This document shows positions 35,574 to 44,534 of a stretch of 64,000 bases of DNA, piece by piece (position 1 is the first letter of the stretch; the number at the start of each line of letters is the position of its first letter). Made by a program: the position numbers and the translations under genes. The notes below the pieces were generated by a model. It did no database searches. It saw only the letters and a program-made list of their open reading frames with translations, and was not told the DNA's origin. This stretch comes from JBEDUK01 sp963781595 (lineage in GTDB: Bacteria; Actinomycetota; UBA4738), in contig CAWAGG010000006.1 of NCBI GenBank assembly GCA_963781595.1, forward strand, positions 2,108,001 to 2,172,000, given 5' to 3'.

Positions 35574-36447
35574 GTCTCACCGACCAGTCCTGGTGGCCGA
35601 GGTGGTCGGGTTGCTGCAGGGGGCCGATGTGGTCGTCGACGCCACGCTGGGCGCGGGCGGCCACGCCGAGGCGCTGCTCGACGCCGGCGTGCGGCGCGTC
35701 GTCGGCATCGATCGCGATCCCGACGCGCTCGAGGCGGCGGCATCGGTGCTCGCTCGGTTCGGCGACCGCTTCGTCGGCGTGCGACGGCGCTTCTCCGAGC
35801 TCGAGGCCGCCGCGCGCGAGGCCGGCGTCGAAAGCGCGGGCGGCGTGCTCTTCGACCTCGGCGTGTCCTCGATGCATCTCGATCGCCCCGAGCGCGGGTT
35901 CAGCTACCGGTCCTCCGGCCCGCTCGACATGCGGATGGGCCCCGACGGGCCGACGGCCGCCGACATCGTGAACACCTACCCCGAGGACCGGTTGGCGAAC
36001 GTGATCTTCGAGCTGGGAGAGGAGCGCATGTCGCGGCGGATCGCCGCGGCGATCGTCCGAGCTCGGACGCGCGCGCCGATCGGGACCACGGGTGAGCTCG
36101 CCGCGATCGTCGCGGGCGCCGTGCCGCGCCGCACGGGGGGCGGCCACCCGGCCAGGCGCACGTTCCAGGCGCTGCGGATCGCCGTCAACGCCGAGCTCGA
36201 GGAGGTGGCCGCCTCCCTTCCCCAGGCGACCGACCTCCTCGAGCCGGGCGGCACCGTCGTCGTGATCTCCTACCACTCCCTCGAGGACCGGATCGTCAAG
36301 CGGTACCTCGCGGGCGAGCGCAGGCTCCGAACGCTGACGAAGAAGCCGGTGGGTCCGACGCCCGCCGAGGCCGACGAGAACCCCAGGGCGCGCAGCGCGA
36401 AGCTCCGCGCGGCCCGGCGGGACGACGAGGATCGGCTGGTCGCGTGA
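35560..36447 (+). CDS. rsmH: 16S rRNA m4C1402 methyltransferase RsmH (MraW)
   Basis: It methylates N4 of C1402 in 16S rRNA with S-adenosylmethionine. The 295-residue protein shows HRPVLVAEVVGLL, the AdoMet site VDATLGAGGHAEALL, GVLFDLGVSSMHLDRPERGFSY, and the C-terminal VISYHSLEDRIVKRYL, all diagnostic of RsmH. GTG 35560 overlaps the small membrane-protein gene; the GTGA overlap at its end couples it to ftsL. Confidence 0.96.
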   Translation: MPSARSHRPVLVAEVVGLLQGADVVVDATLGAGGHAEALLDAGVRRVVGIDRDPDALEAAASVLARFGDRFVGVRRRFSELEAAAREAGVESAGGVLFDLGVSSMHLDRPERGFSYRSSGPLDMRMGPDGPTAADIVNTYPEDRLANVIFELGEERMSRRIAAAIVRARTRAPIGTTGELAAIVAGAVPRRTGGGHPARRTFQALRIAVNAELEEVAASLPQATDLLEPGGTVVVISYHSLEDRIVKRYLAGERRLRTLTKKPVGPTPAEADENPRARSAKLRAARRDDEDRLVA

Positions 36448-36935
36448 GCACGCTCCTGGCTCCCGAGCCGGTCGGCCGGCCGACGCGCGGGGGAGGCGCC
36501 CGGGTTCGTGTGACCGACCGGGACGCCGGTCCGGGGCCGCGACGGTCGCGCGGTCCGGGGGTTCGCGCTGCGCCTCGGTCGCGACCACGACCGCGACCGC
36601 GCCGTTGGGCGTTCCTCCTCGTCTGCGCCGTCGTGGTCGGCGGGCTCCTCGTCGCGGTCGTGGCGACGCAGGCGCTGGTCAACCAGACCTCGTTCAAGAT
36701 GAAGGAGCTGCAGGCGCGGACCCGGGTCGCCCATCAGGCGGTGGTCCAGCTCCAGCTCCAGGTAGCCGACCTCTCCGCTCCGGACCGGATCGTGGCGGAA
36801 GCGCGGAGGCTCGGCCTCCGGCTCCCGAACGGTCACGACGTCGAGGTGCTGCCCGTCCGCTCGCGGACCGGATCCTTCGGTGGTGCGGCCGGCGGGAAGC
36901 CGGCGACGGCTCGTGGGGCGGAGCGTCCCCCGTGA
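36444..36935 (+). CDS. ftsL: Cell-division protein FtsL
   Basis: FtsL is a bitopic divisome protein that pairs with FtsQ/DivIC. The 163-residue product has an Arg/Pro/Gly-rich cytoplasmic N-terminus (~53 residues), one helix (WAFLLVCAVVVGGLLVAVVATQALV) and an extracytoplasmic coiled-coil stretch (MKELQARTRVAHQAVVQLQLQVADL) ending in a LGL-type motif. Sequence similarity is weak, as usual for FtsL; topology and position between rsmH and ftsI decide. The end overlaps the likely ftsI GTG. Confidence 0.85.
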   Translation: MSTLLAPEPVGRPTRGGGARVRVTDRDAGPGPRRSRGPGVRAAPRSRPRPRPRRWAFLLVCAVVVGGLLVAVVATQALVNQTSFKMKELQARTRVAHQAVVQLQLQVADLSAPDRIVAEARRLGLRLPNGHDVEVLPVRSRTGSFGGAAGGKPATARGAERPP

Positions 36936-39026
36936 CGCGCTCGGCCAAGGGGAACGGCGTGAGGACCTCGCGACCGAGGGGCTTCGGCTCCTGGTCGCAG
37001 GACGACCCTCCGGAGGTGTCGCCCGGGAGCGGCACCACGGACGGTCGTGGTCGCCGCCGGGGCGGTTCCGCCACCGCCCCGGCAGGCGGCCGCTCGTCCT
37101 CCGCTCGTCGGCCCGTCGCCTCGCCGAAGCGCTCGAACGGCTCGAGGGCCCAGAAGGCCCGGAAGATCTCGAAAGGTTCCGAAGGCACCGAAGGCACCGA
37201 AGGCACCGAAGGCACCGATCGGGTCGAGCGGTTCGGCGAACGCCCCCTCGGCTAGGCGACGCACGCCCTCGACGGCCAGCCGTCGCGGGCGAGCCCGCGC
37301 GGCCCGCCCGCCCGGCGGTCGGCTCGTCGCGGTGCTCGCGATCATCGCGTTGGGCTTCGCCGTGATCCTCGCCCGCCTGGTGTGGCTCCAGGTCAACCAG
37401 GCCTCTGCCCTGGAGGGGATGGCGATCGACCAGCGGAGCCGAACGATCGACCTCCCGGCCGCGCGCGGCGCGATCCTCGACCGGGACGGACTCGAGCTGG
37501 CGATGTCCGTGCCAGCACAGGGCGTGTTCGCCGATCCGGGTCTGGTCGAGAACCCCGCCGGCGAGGCGACGACGATCGCCCGCATCCTCGCGATCCCTCG
37601 CGAGCAGGCGTTCACGGCCCTCACCGACCGCGAGCGTGACGGCCACCAGAACCGGTTCGCCTGGGTGGCGCGGGGCGTCCGGCTCGGCCTCGCTCACCGG
37701 CTGCAGCAGCAGAACCTCCCTGGCATCGGGTTCGTGAGCGAGAGTCGCCGCGACTACCCGGCCGGTGCGCTCGGCGCGCAGGTCCTGGGGTTCGTCGACA
37801 CCGACGGGGTGGGCATCGCGGGGGTGGAGCAGGAGTACCAGCGTGCGCTCGGCGGCGAGGCCGGCAAAGAGATCGTCCAGCAGGACTCGGACGGGACGGT
37901 GATCCCGCAGGCAGGAGCGGCACGGACCCCTCCGTTGCCCGGGGTCGACCTCGTCCTGACCCTCGACCGGGACATCCAATACCGCGCGCAGCAGGCGCTC
38001 GCGCAGGCGGTTGCCGCGAACCACGGTTCGGGCGGGTCGATCGTGGTGATGGATCCACGCACGGGCCAGATCCTCGCGATGGCGAGCTACCCGTCGTTCG
38101 ACCCGAACGACCGGTCGGCGTCTCCGGCGTCGGCGTACGCGAACCGGTCGGTGACCGACACCTACGAGCCTGGGTCCGTCAACAAGGTCATCACCGCCGC
38201 AGCCGCTCTCGAGGATGGCATCATCGACCTCCACCGGAGGTTGACGGTTCCGGACGCGTATCAGGTCGCCGACTACGAGTTCCACGATGCGGAGCCCCAC
38301 CCGACCGAGCTGATGGGCCTGGCGGACATCCTGGCCTACTCCAGCAACATCGGGACGATCCGGGTCGCCGAGATGCTCGGCAAGGATCGGCTGGCCTCCT
38401 ACCTGCACCGTTTCGGGCTTGGCGCGATCACGGGGGTCGGGTTCCCGAACGAGGCGGCGGGCATCCTCCCGCCGGTCGACGCCTGGTCCGGCACGAGCAT
38501 CGGCTCGATCCCGATCGGGCAGGGGATCGCGGTCACGCCGCTGCAGATGGCGGCGGTGTACGCGACGATCGCGAACGGCGGCGTGTGGGTGCAGCCGAGC
38601 CTCGTGCGCGGCACGATCGGGTCGGACGGCACGTTCCACCCGGTGAAGGCACCCTTGACCAGGCAGGTCGTCGCGCCGGCGACGGCGGCCACGGTGACGA
38701 AGCTCCTCGCCTACGCGGTGGACGTCGGGACCGGGAAGGAGGCGCAGGTCCCCGGGTACTGGGTCGCCGGCAAGACCGGCACGGCGCGGATCCCGTTGCC
38801 TGAGGGGGGCTACTCGGTCGGGACCTACCACGCCTCCTTCGTCGGGTTCGCGCCCGCGGCTCGTCCCGCCATCGTGGTCGCGGCGGTCATCAACGACACG
38901 GCGAACTTCGGTGGCTCGGCCGCCGCGCCACTGTTCCAGCAGGTGGCTCGGTTCGCCCTCGCCCGCTTGCGGGTGCCGCCCGCGCAACAGCTCCCCGTCC
39001 CCGAGCACGCCCTCCGGGTGGGATAG
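36932..39026 (+). CDS. ftsI: Septal transpeptidase FtsI (PBP3/PbpB), frame interrupted in the N-terminal tail
   Basis: FtsI cross-links septal peptidoglycan. The GTG at 36932 overlaps the ftsL stop, and its frame gives a basic, disordered cytoplasmic tail (MTRSAKGNGVRTSRPRGFG...) to about residue 80. The frame then shifts by one base near GAAAGG at 37171-37176. Removing one A joins it to KAPKAPKAPKAP, a membrane helix (LVAVLAIIALGFAVILARLVWL), the pedestal (ARGAILDRDGLELA) and the transpeptidase with SxxK in EPGSVNKV (Ser ~415), SSN and KTGTA. A start at GTG 37047 would give an uninterrupted but shorter tail. Confidence 0.92.
37179..37214 (+). repeat. Four tandem 9-bp units in the FtsI N-terminal tail
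   Basis: Four exact copies of CCGAAGGCA, then a partial one, encode P-K-A repeats in the FtsI frame. The repeat directly follows the presumed frame break, and slippage here would change tail length by three residues per unit. Confidence 0.85.
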
Positions 39027-39045
39027 GTGCCGACGACCGCCATGC

Positions 39046-39092
39046 TAGACTCCACGGACCGGCCCCCCGACGAGACGTCAGGGGGCCGTTTT
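39046..39092 (+). terminator. -10-like element followed by a terminator hairpin between ftsI and murE
   Basis: TAGACT (39046-39051) precedes GGCCCCC (39061-39067) and its complement GGGGGCC (39081-39087), followed by GTTTT. The stem, 13-base loop and T-run form an intrinsic terminator, a rare break in an otherwise overlapped cluster. It could attenuate transcription or end a short leader RNA. Its presence argues against starting murE at 39027. Confidence 0.6.
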
Positions 39093-39116
39093 CCGACCCC
39101 GACGCCGAACGACCCC

Positions 39117-40652
39117 GTGCATCGAGCCGACCCGACCTCGCCTGTCCTCTCCCGCGCCCGTCTCGCCGACCTCTTGGGTGCCCTGCCGCGAGGGTCGGTC
39201 GAGGTTCGGGGCGACGCCGGAGTCGCGATCCGAGGGGTCGCCTACCGGTCGGACGAGGTCGGGCCCGGATCGCTGTTCTTCTGCGTCCCGGGCGAGCGGA
39301 CCGACGGCCACGGGTTCGCACGCGCCGCGATCGACGCGGGCGCATCGGCCCTGGTGGTCGACCGCTGGCTCGACGAGCTGCAGGTCGTCCAGGTCCGCGC
39401 CGGCGCCGTCCGGCCGACGATGGGACCGATCTCGGCTGCCTTCTACGGCCGGCCGTCGGAGCGGATGTCGATGGTCGGCGTGACCGGGACGAACGGCAAG
39501 ACCACGACGACGTACCTGCTCGAGCGGGTGTTCGACGCCGCCGGGATCGTGCCCGGCGTCATCGGGACCACGGGCGTGCGTATCGCAGGGACGCCGCTGC
39601 CGTTCGAGCGGACGACGCCCGAGGCCCCCGACCTACAGCGTCTGCTCGCGCGGATGGACGAGGGCGGCGTCCGCGGGGTCGCGATGGAGGTGTCCTCGCA
39701 CGGGCTCGACCAGTATCGCGTCGACGGCACCCACTTCGGATGTGCCCTGTTCACGAACCTCTCCCAGGATCACCTCGACTACCACGGGGACATGGAGAGC
39801 TACTATGCCGCGAAGGCCCGCCTGTTCACGTCCGACCTCTCGCGCGGCGGCGTCGTCAACGTCGACGATCCCGCCGGACGGAGGCTGGCAGCCGCGGCGA
39901 GGATCCCCATCGTGACGTTCGGGCTCGAACCCGGCGCCGACGTGGTCGCGACGGACGTGGAGGTCTCGGCCGGAGGGATCCGGTTCCGCGTCGATGGCCT
40001 CGAGGTACGGTCGAGGCTGAGGGCTTTGCACAACGTATCGAACTGTCTCGGCGCGGTCGTCGTGGCACGTCGACTGGACATCGAGGATCGCGCGATCATC
40101 GACGGGATCGCGACCCTCGGCGACGTGCCGGGTCGCCTCGAGCCGGTCGAGCGCGGGCAGCCGTTCCCCGTCTTCGTCGATTACGCGCACACGCCGGACA
40201 GCCTCCACATCGTCCTGCGTGCGGTTCGGCCCCTCGCCACGGGCCGCGTGATCGTCGTGTTCGGGTGCGGCGGCGACCGGGATCGCGGCAAGCGGCCCCT
40301 GATGGGTGAGGCGGCCACGTCGAACGCCGACCTGACGATCGTGACCAGCGACAACCCACGATCCGAGGATCCGTCGGAGATCATCGCGGAGATCCTCCCG
40401 GGTGCCGAGGCGGGTGGTGGGGCGTTCGTGGTCGAGCCCGACCGGCGGGCGGCGATCCGGATCGCCGTCGAGACGGCGGGCGAGGGCGACGTCGTCGTGG
40501 TCGCCGGCAAGGGTCACGAGGGCGGTCAGGAGTTCGCCGACCGGACGATCCCGTTCGATGACCGGATCGTCGCCGGGGAGGAGATCGCCGCTCGCATCGG
40601 GGGTTCGGCCGGCGCCGAGCAACGCCGGGCGATCACGGGTGGAGCGCCATGA
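39117..40652 (+). CDS. murE: UDP-MurNAc-tripeptide synthetase MurE (meso-DAP type)
   Basis: MurE adds the third stem-peptide residue to UDP-MurNAc-Ala-Glu. It has the ATP loop GVTGTNGKTTTTYLLE (~residue 123), AMEVSSHGLDQYRVDG, TNLSQDHLDYHGD and the specificity motif DNPRSEDP (~412), which indicates meso-diaminopimelate. GTG 39117 is chosen because the upstream in-frame stretch runs through the terminator hairpin and uses codons rare here (CTA, TCA, TTT). A start at GTG 39027 is the alternative. The end overlaps murF as ATGA. Confidence 0.93.
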   Translation: MHRADPTSPVLSRARLADLLGALPRGSVEVRGDAGVAIRGVAYRSDEVGPGSLFFCVPGERTDGHGFARAAIDAGASALVVDRWLDELQVVQVRAGAVRPTMGPISAAFYGRPSERMSMVGVTGTNGKTTTTYLLERVFDAAGIVPGVIGTTGVRIAGTPLPFERTTPEAPDLQRLLARMDEGGVRGVAMEVSSHGLDQYRVDGTHFGCALFTNLSQDHLDYHGDMESYYAAKARLFTSDLSRGGVVNVDDPAGRRLAAAARIPIVTFGLEPGADVVATDVEVSAGGIRFRVDGLEVRSRLRALHNVSNCLGAVVVARRLDIEDRAIIDGIATLGDVPGRLEPVERGQPFPVFVDYAHTPDSLHIVLRAVRPLATGRVIVVFGCGGDRDRGKRPLMGEAATSNADLTIVTSDNPRSEDPSEIIAEILPGAEAGGGAFVVEPDRRAAIRIAVETAGEGDVVVVAGKGHEGGQEFADRTIPFDDRIVAGEEIAARIGGSAGAEQRRAITGGAP

Positions 40653-42118
40653 GGCCGCGGTCGCTGGTGGCGATCGCGCGGGTGGTCGGCGGTGAGCTGC
40701 GTGTGCCGGCAGGCGCCGATGCCTCGGCCCAGGTCGGCGGGGTGTCGATCGACAGCCGGGCCGTCGCCCCGGGCGAGCTGTTCGTCGCGCTCGCGGGCGA
40801 CCGCGTCGACGGGCACGACTTCGTGCTCGACGCCATGGGCGCCGGGGCGAAGGCGGCGCTCGTCGCGACCGACCGAGCCGTCCCCGAGACCGTCCCGCTC
40901 ATCCGCGTCCCGGACCCGGCTCGCGCGCTCCTCGACCTTGCCGCGGACGAACGCGCACGCTCATCGGCTGACGTCGTGGCGATCACCGGCTCGACGGGCA
41001 AGACGTGCACCAAGGACTTCGCCGCGGCGGTGCTGGCGACCCGGCTGCGGGTCGTGCGCAGCCCGGCGTCGTTCAACAACGAGATCGGCCTGCCCCTCAC
41101 CGTCCTGTCCGCGCCCGCAGGCACGGAGGCCCTGGTGCTGGAGATGGGGGCCAGGGGCCGCGGTCACGTGAAGCTGTTGTGCGACGTAGCCCGCCCCGGC
41201 ATCGGCGTGGTCACGAACGTCGGGGTGGCCCACATGGAGCTGTTCGGTACCGCCGAGGCGATCCGCGACGCGAAGGCCGAGCTCCCCGAGTCCCTCCCCG
41301 CGACCGGCACGGCCGTGCTGAATGCGGACGATCCCACGGTGCGTGCGTACGCGCAGCGGACCGTGGCGCACGTGCTGCTGTTCGGCGCGTCCGATCCTGC
41401 GACGGTTCGGGCCGAACGGATCGAGGCCGACCCACGTTCCGGTCGCGCGTCGTTCGTCCTCCGGACGCCGCTGGGTTCCTCGCCCGTCACGCTCCCGGTG
41501 GCCGGGGAGCACATGGTCCCGAACGCACTGGCCGCGGCCGCGGTCGGGCATGCGTTCGGCCTCGGGCCCGAGGAGATCGGGGCCGGATTGGGCTCGGCGG
41601 AGATGTCCGTGGGCCGGATGGAGGTGTTCGAGACCGCCGACGGCGTCCGCGTGATCGACGACGCGTACAACGCGAACCCCGCGTCGATGGCCGCCGCCCT
41701 GAAGGCCGCGCGGGCGATGGCGAGCGCAGGACGATGCATCGCCGTGCTCGGGTGGATGGCCGAACTCGGCCCGATCGCCGACGACGAGCACGCTCGCGTC
41801 GGCGAGCTGCTGGTTCGGCTGGGGATCGACGTGCTCGTCACCGTCGGAGCGCAGGCCGAACCGATCGCCGCGGCCGCCGAGCGCGAGGGCGTCGAACCCG
41901 ACCGCATCGTGCGGTCCTCGGGCGTCGAGGACGCGGTGGCGGCGCTCACGGCGATCGTCCGACCAGGTGACCTCGTCCTCGTGAAGGCGTCGAGGGCCGC
42001 GGGCCTCGAACGGATCGCCCGGATCGTCGCCGGCCAGGACGACGACGCGCCGGCCGGGGCGTCGGGGGCGGCCCGCGTGGGCGCGTTCGGGACAGGGCAC
42101 GGAGGCTCTGGCGCGTGA
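40649..42118 (+). CDS. murF: UDP-MurNAc-tripeptide:D-Ala-D-Ala ligase MurF
   Basis: MurF adds D-Ala-D-Ala to complete the cytoplasmic pentapeptide precursor. The 489-residue protein shows GVSIDSRAVAPGELFVAL, the ATP loop AITGSTGKTCTKDF, SFNNEIGLPLTVL, VVTNVGVAHMELFG and IDDAYNANPASM, in MurF order. The C-terminal ~30 residues are Gly/Ala-rich. ATGA and GTGA overlaps link it to murE and mraY. Confidence 0.96.
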   Translation: MRPRSLVAIARVVGGELRVPAGADASAQVGGVSIDSRAVAPGELFVALAGDRVDGHDFVLDAMGAGAKAALVATDRAVPETVPLIRVPDPARALLDLAADERARSSADVVAITGSTGKTCTKDFAAAVLATRLRVVRSPASFNNEIGLPLTVLSAPAGTEALVLEMGARGRGHVKLLCDVARPGIGVVTNVGVAHMELFGTAEAIRDAKAELPESLPATGTAVLNADDPTVRAYAQRTVAHVLLFGASDPATVRAERIEADPRSGRASFVLRTPLGSSPVTLPVAGEHMVPNALAAAAVGHAFGLGPEEIGAGLGSAEMSVGRMEVFETADGVRVIDDAYNANPASMAAALKAARAMASAGRCIAVLGWMAELGPIADDEHARVGELLVRLGIDVLVTVGAQAEPIAAAAEREGVEPDRIVRSSGVEDAVAALTAIVRPGDLVLVKASRAAGLERIARIVAGQDDDAPAGASGAARVGAFGTGHGGSGA

Positions 42119-43170
42119 GGAACGTCCTGATCGCCGCGGCCGTGGGCTTCTTCGCATCGCTCCTCGGCACCCCCGTCGCGATCCGCGTCTTCCGCGCGTG
42201 GGGATGGGGCCAGCGCATCCGTGAGGACGGCCCGAAGGGCCACATGGAGAAGATGGGGACGCCGACGATGGGCGGCGTCGTGATCATCGGCTCGGTCGCG
42301 GCGGCCTACGTCGTCGCGCGGCTGGCGCTCGGCGGGGAATTCACCGCCGCGGGGATGGCCGTGATCGGGCTGATGATCGGGCTGGGGGTCGTCGGCTTCG
42401 CGGACGACCTGATCAAGATCCGGCGGCGCCGTTCCCTCGGCCTGAACAAGACGGCGAAGCTGCTCGGTCAGCTGGTCATCGCGCTGCTGTTCGCGTTCGT
42501 CGCGGTCAAGGCGGCGAACATCCCGACCACCCTGACCTTCGTCCGCGACACCGGGATCAACCTCGGGCTCTTCTTCTTCATCTGGGTCTACCTGATCGTC
42601 GCGGCGGCGGCGAACGGCGTGAACCTCACCGACGGGCTCGACGGGCTGGCGTCGGGGTCGTGCGCGTTGGTCCTGGCGGCCTACGTCGTGATCGGCTTCT
42701 GGCAGTTCCGGCACACGTGCGGGCTCCCGATCAGCGGGCCCGCGTGCTACCCGCTCGAGCTCGGCCAGTCCCTCGACGTCGCGCTGGTCGCCGCCGGCGG
42801 GATGGGTGCCACGGCCGGGTTCCTGTGGTGGAACGCCGCCCCGGCCCGGATCTTCATGGGCGATACCGGGTCGATGGCGCTCGGCGGCCTCCTCGCCGGC
42901 CTCGCGATCATGACCGAGACGCAGCTCCTGCTCCTCGTGCTCGGTGGCCTGTTCGTCCTGGAGGTCACGTCGGTCATCATCCAGGTCGCGTCGTTCCGAA
43001 CGACCGGCAGGCGCGTGTTCCGCATGTCGCCGATCCACCACCACTTCGAGCTGCTCGGCTGGCCGGAGTTCACGGTCGTCGTCCGGTTCTGGATCATCTG
43101 CGGCCTGGCGGTCGCGATCGGGCTCGGGGTCTTCTACGCAGACTTCCTGCGGCAGGGGGGCATCACGTGA
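42115..43170 (+). CDS. mraY: Phospho-MurNAc-pentapeptide transferase MraY
   Basis: MraY makes lipid I by moving phospho-MurNAc-pentapeptide to undecaprenyl phosphate. The 351-residue protein has about ten helices and the family motifs KMGTPTMGGVVII, the Asp pair in GFADDLIKIRRRRSLGL, NGVNLTDGLDGLASG and the His motif MSPIHHHFELLGW. A Cys-containing insertion (RHTCGLPISGPACYPLE) sits in an external loop. GTG start overlaps murF. Confidence 0.97.
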   Translation: MRNVLIAAAVGFFASLLGTPVAIRVFRAWGWGQRIREDGPKGHMEKMGTPTMGGVVIIGSVAAAYVVARLALGGEFTAAGMAVIGLMIGLGVVGFADDLIKIRRRRSLGLNKTAKLLGQLVIALLFAFVAVKAANIPTTLTFVRDTGINLGLFFFIWVYLIVAAAANGVNLTDGLDGLASGSCALVLAAYVVIGFWQFRHTCGLPISGPACYPLELGQSLDVALVAAGGMGATAGFLWWNAAPARIFMGDTGSMALGGLLAGLAIMTETQLLLLVLGGLFVLEVTSVIIQVASFRTTGRRVFRMSPIHHHFELLGWPEFTVVVRFWIICGLAVAIGLGVFYADFLRQGGIT

Positions 43171-44534
43171 GCCTCCCGGGGCGGTTCGCGGGCGAACGCG
43201 CGGTCGTGATCGGGCTCGCGACGAGCGGGCGCGCGGCGGCGGAGGCGCTGGTGTCCGAGGGCGCCGAGGTCCGGATCAGCGAGGCGAAGCCCGCCGCGGC
43301 GATCGACGCCTCGGACGTCCCCGCCGGGACCGAGGTCCTGGCCGGCGGGCACCGGCCCGAGCACCTCGAGGGCGCGACCCTGGTCGTGACCAGCCCCGGC
43401 GTGCCCGAACGGGCCGACGTGCTGCGGTGGGCCCGCGAGCGCCGGATCCCGGTCTGGAGCGAGCTTGAGCTCGGGGCGCGGATCTGCGAGGTCCCGTTCG
43501 TGGCGGTCACCGGGACGAACGGCAAGACGACCACGGTCGAACTGATCGCCGCGGCGATGCGCGCCGCCGGGCTGGACGCGAGGGCGTGTGGGAACGTCGG
43601 CTACCCCTTCTCGGCCGCTGCGCGCGAGCCGTTCGACGCGCTGGCCGTGGAAGCGTCGTCGTTCCAGCTGCGGTTCGCGCCGTCGTTCCATCCTCGCGTG
43701 TCGGTCCTGCTGAACCTCGCCCCGGATCACCTGGACTGGCACGGATCGTTCGACGCGTACGCGGCTGCCAAGGCCCGTGTCTTCGCCAACCAAACGGGCA
43801 CGGATACCCACGTGGGGAACGCCGACGACGCGCAGGCCTCGGCCGTCTCGGCAAGTGCTCCGTGCCGGGTGGCGTGGTTCCGCGAAGGCAAGCCCGATCC
43901 TGGCGAGGTCGGTGTGGTCGGCGGCGCGGTCGTGGTGAGGCCGCCCGGACCGGACGGGGACGACCTGTCGCTCGGGACGCCGAGGTTCGATGCACCCCGG
44001 TTCCTGGCCGACGCCGCTGCAGCGACGGCGGCGGCGCTCGCGTTCGACGTCGACCCCGACGCGATACGCCACGCGCTCGCGACGTACGAGCTGCTCCCGC
44101 ACCGCGGGGAGTTGGCCGGGCAGATCGAGATGGTCAGGTATCTGGACGATTCGAAGGCCACGAACCCACACGCCGCGCTGGCGTCCTTGCGAGGGCTCGA
44201 CCACGCGGTGCTGATCGCCGGCGGCCTCGCGAAGGGCGTCGACCTGTCGCCGCTCGCCGCAGCCGCGCCGCACCTCGACGGCGTCGTGGCGATGGGGGAG
44301 GCCGCCACGGCGATCGGGAGGGTCTTCGAGGGCCTGGTCCCCGTCCGACTGGCCGGTTCGATCGAGGAGGCGGTCCGGGAGGCGTTCGAGCTGGCGCGAC
44401 CGGACCGGACGGTCGTCCTGGCGCCGGCGTGCGCCAGCATGGACATGTTCCGCGACTACCAGGACCGCGGGGAGCGCTTCGCGGCGGCCGTCCGGGAGCT
44501 CGGGTTGCGCGTGGGGCGGTCGCATGCGAGCTGA
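43167..44534 (+). CDS. murD: UDP-MurNAc-L-alanine:D-glutamate ligase MurD
   Basis: MurD adds D-glutamate to UDP-MurNAc-Ala. The 455-residue protein shows an N-terminal Rossmann-like domain (AVVIGLATSGRAAAEALV), the ATP loop AVTGTNGKTTTVELIA, LNLAPDHLDWHGSFDAY and the C-terminal DDSKATNPHAALASL and LIAGGLAKGVDL. GTG 43167 overlaps the mraY stop. The end overlaps ftsW by 11 bases. Confidence 0.96.
   Translation: MSLPGRFAGERAVVIGLATSGRAAAEALVSEGAEVRISEAKPAAAIDASDVPAGTEVLAGGHRPEHLEGATLVVTSPGVPERADVLRWARERRIPVWSELELGARICEVPFVAVTGTNGKTTTVELIAAAMRAAGLDARACGNVGYPFSAAAREPFDALAVEASSFQLRFAPSFHPRVSVLLNLAPDHLDWHGSFDAYAAAKARVFANQTGTDTHVGNADDAQASAVSASAPCRVAWFREGKPDPGEVGVVGGAVVVRPPGPDGDDLSLGTPRFDAPRFLADAAAATAAALAFDVDPDAIRHALATYELLPHRGELAGQIEMVRYLDDSKATNPHAALASLRGLDHAVLIAGGLAKGVDLSPLAAAAPHLDGVVAMGEAATAIGRVFEGLVPVRLAGSIEEAVREAFELARPDRTVVLAPACASMDMFRDYQDRGERFAAAVRELGLRVGRSHAS

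Noticed and set aside
36270..39008. 912-codon frame opposite ftsL and ftsI
   Set aside because: Antisense shadow; composition follows from the third-position GC bias of the real genes.
39027..39116. Earlier GTG start of murE
   Set aside because: It would put a terminator hairpin and rare codons inside the gene; GTG 39117 is preferred, though not proven.
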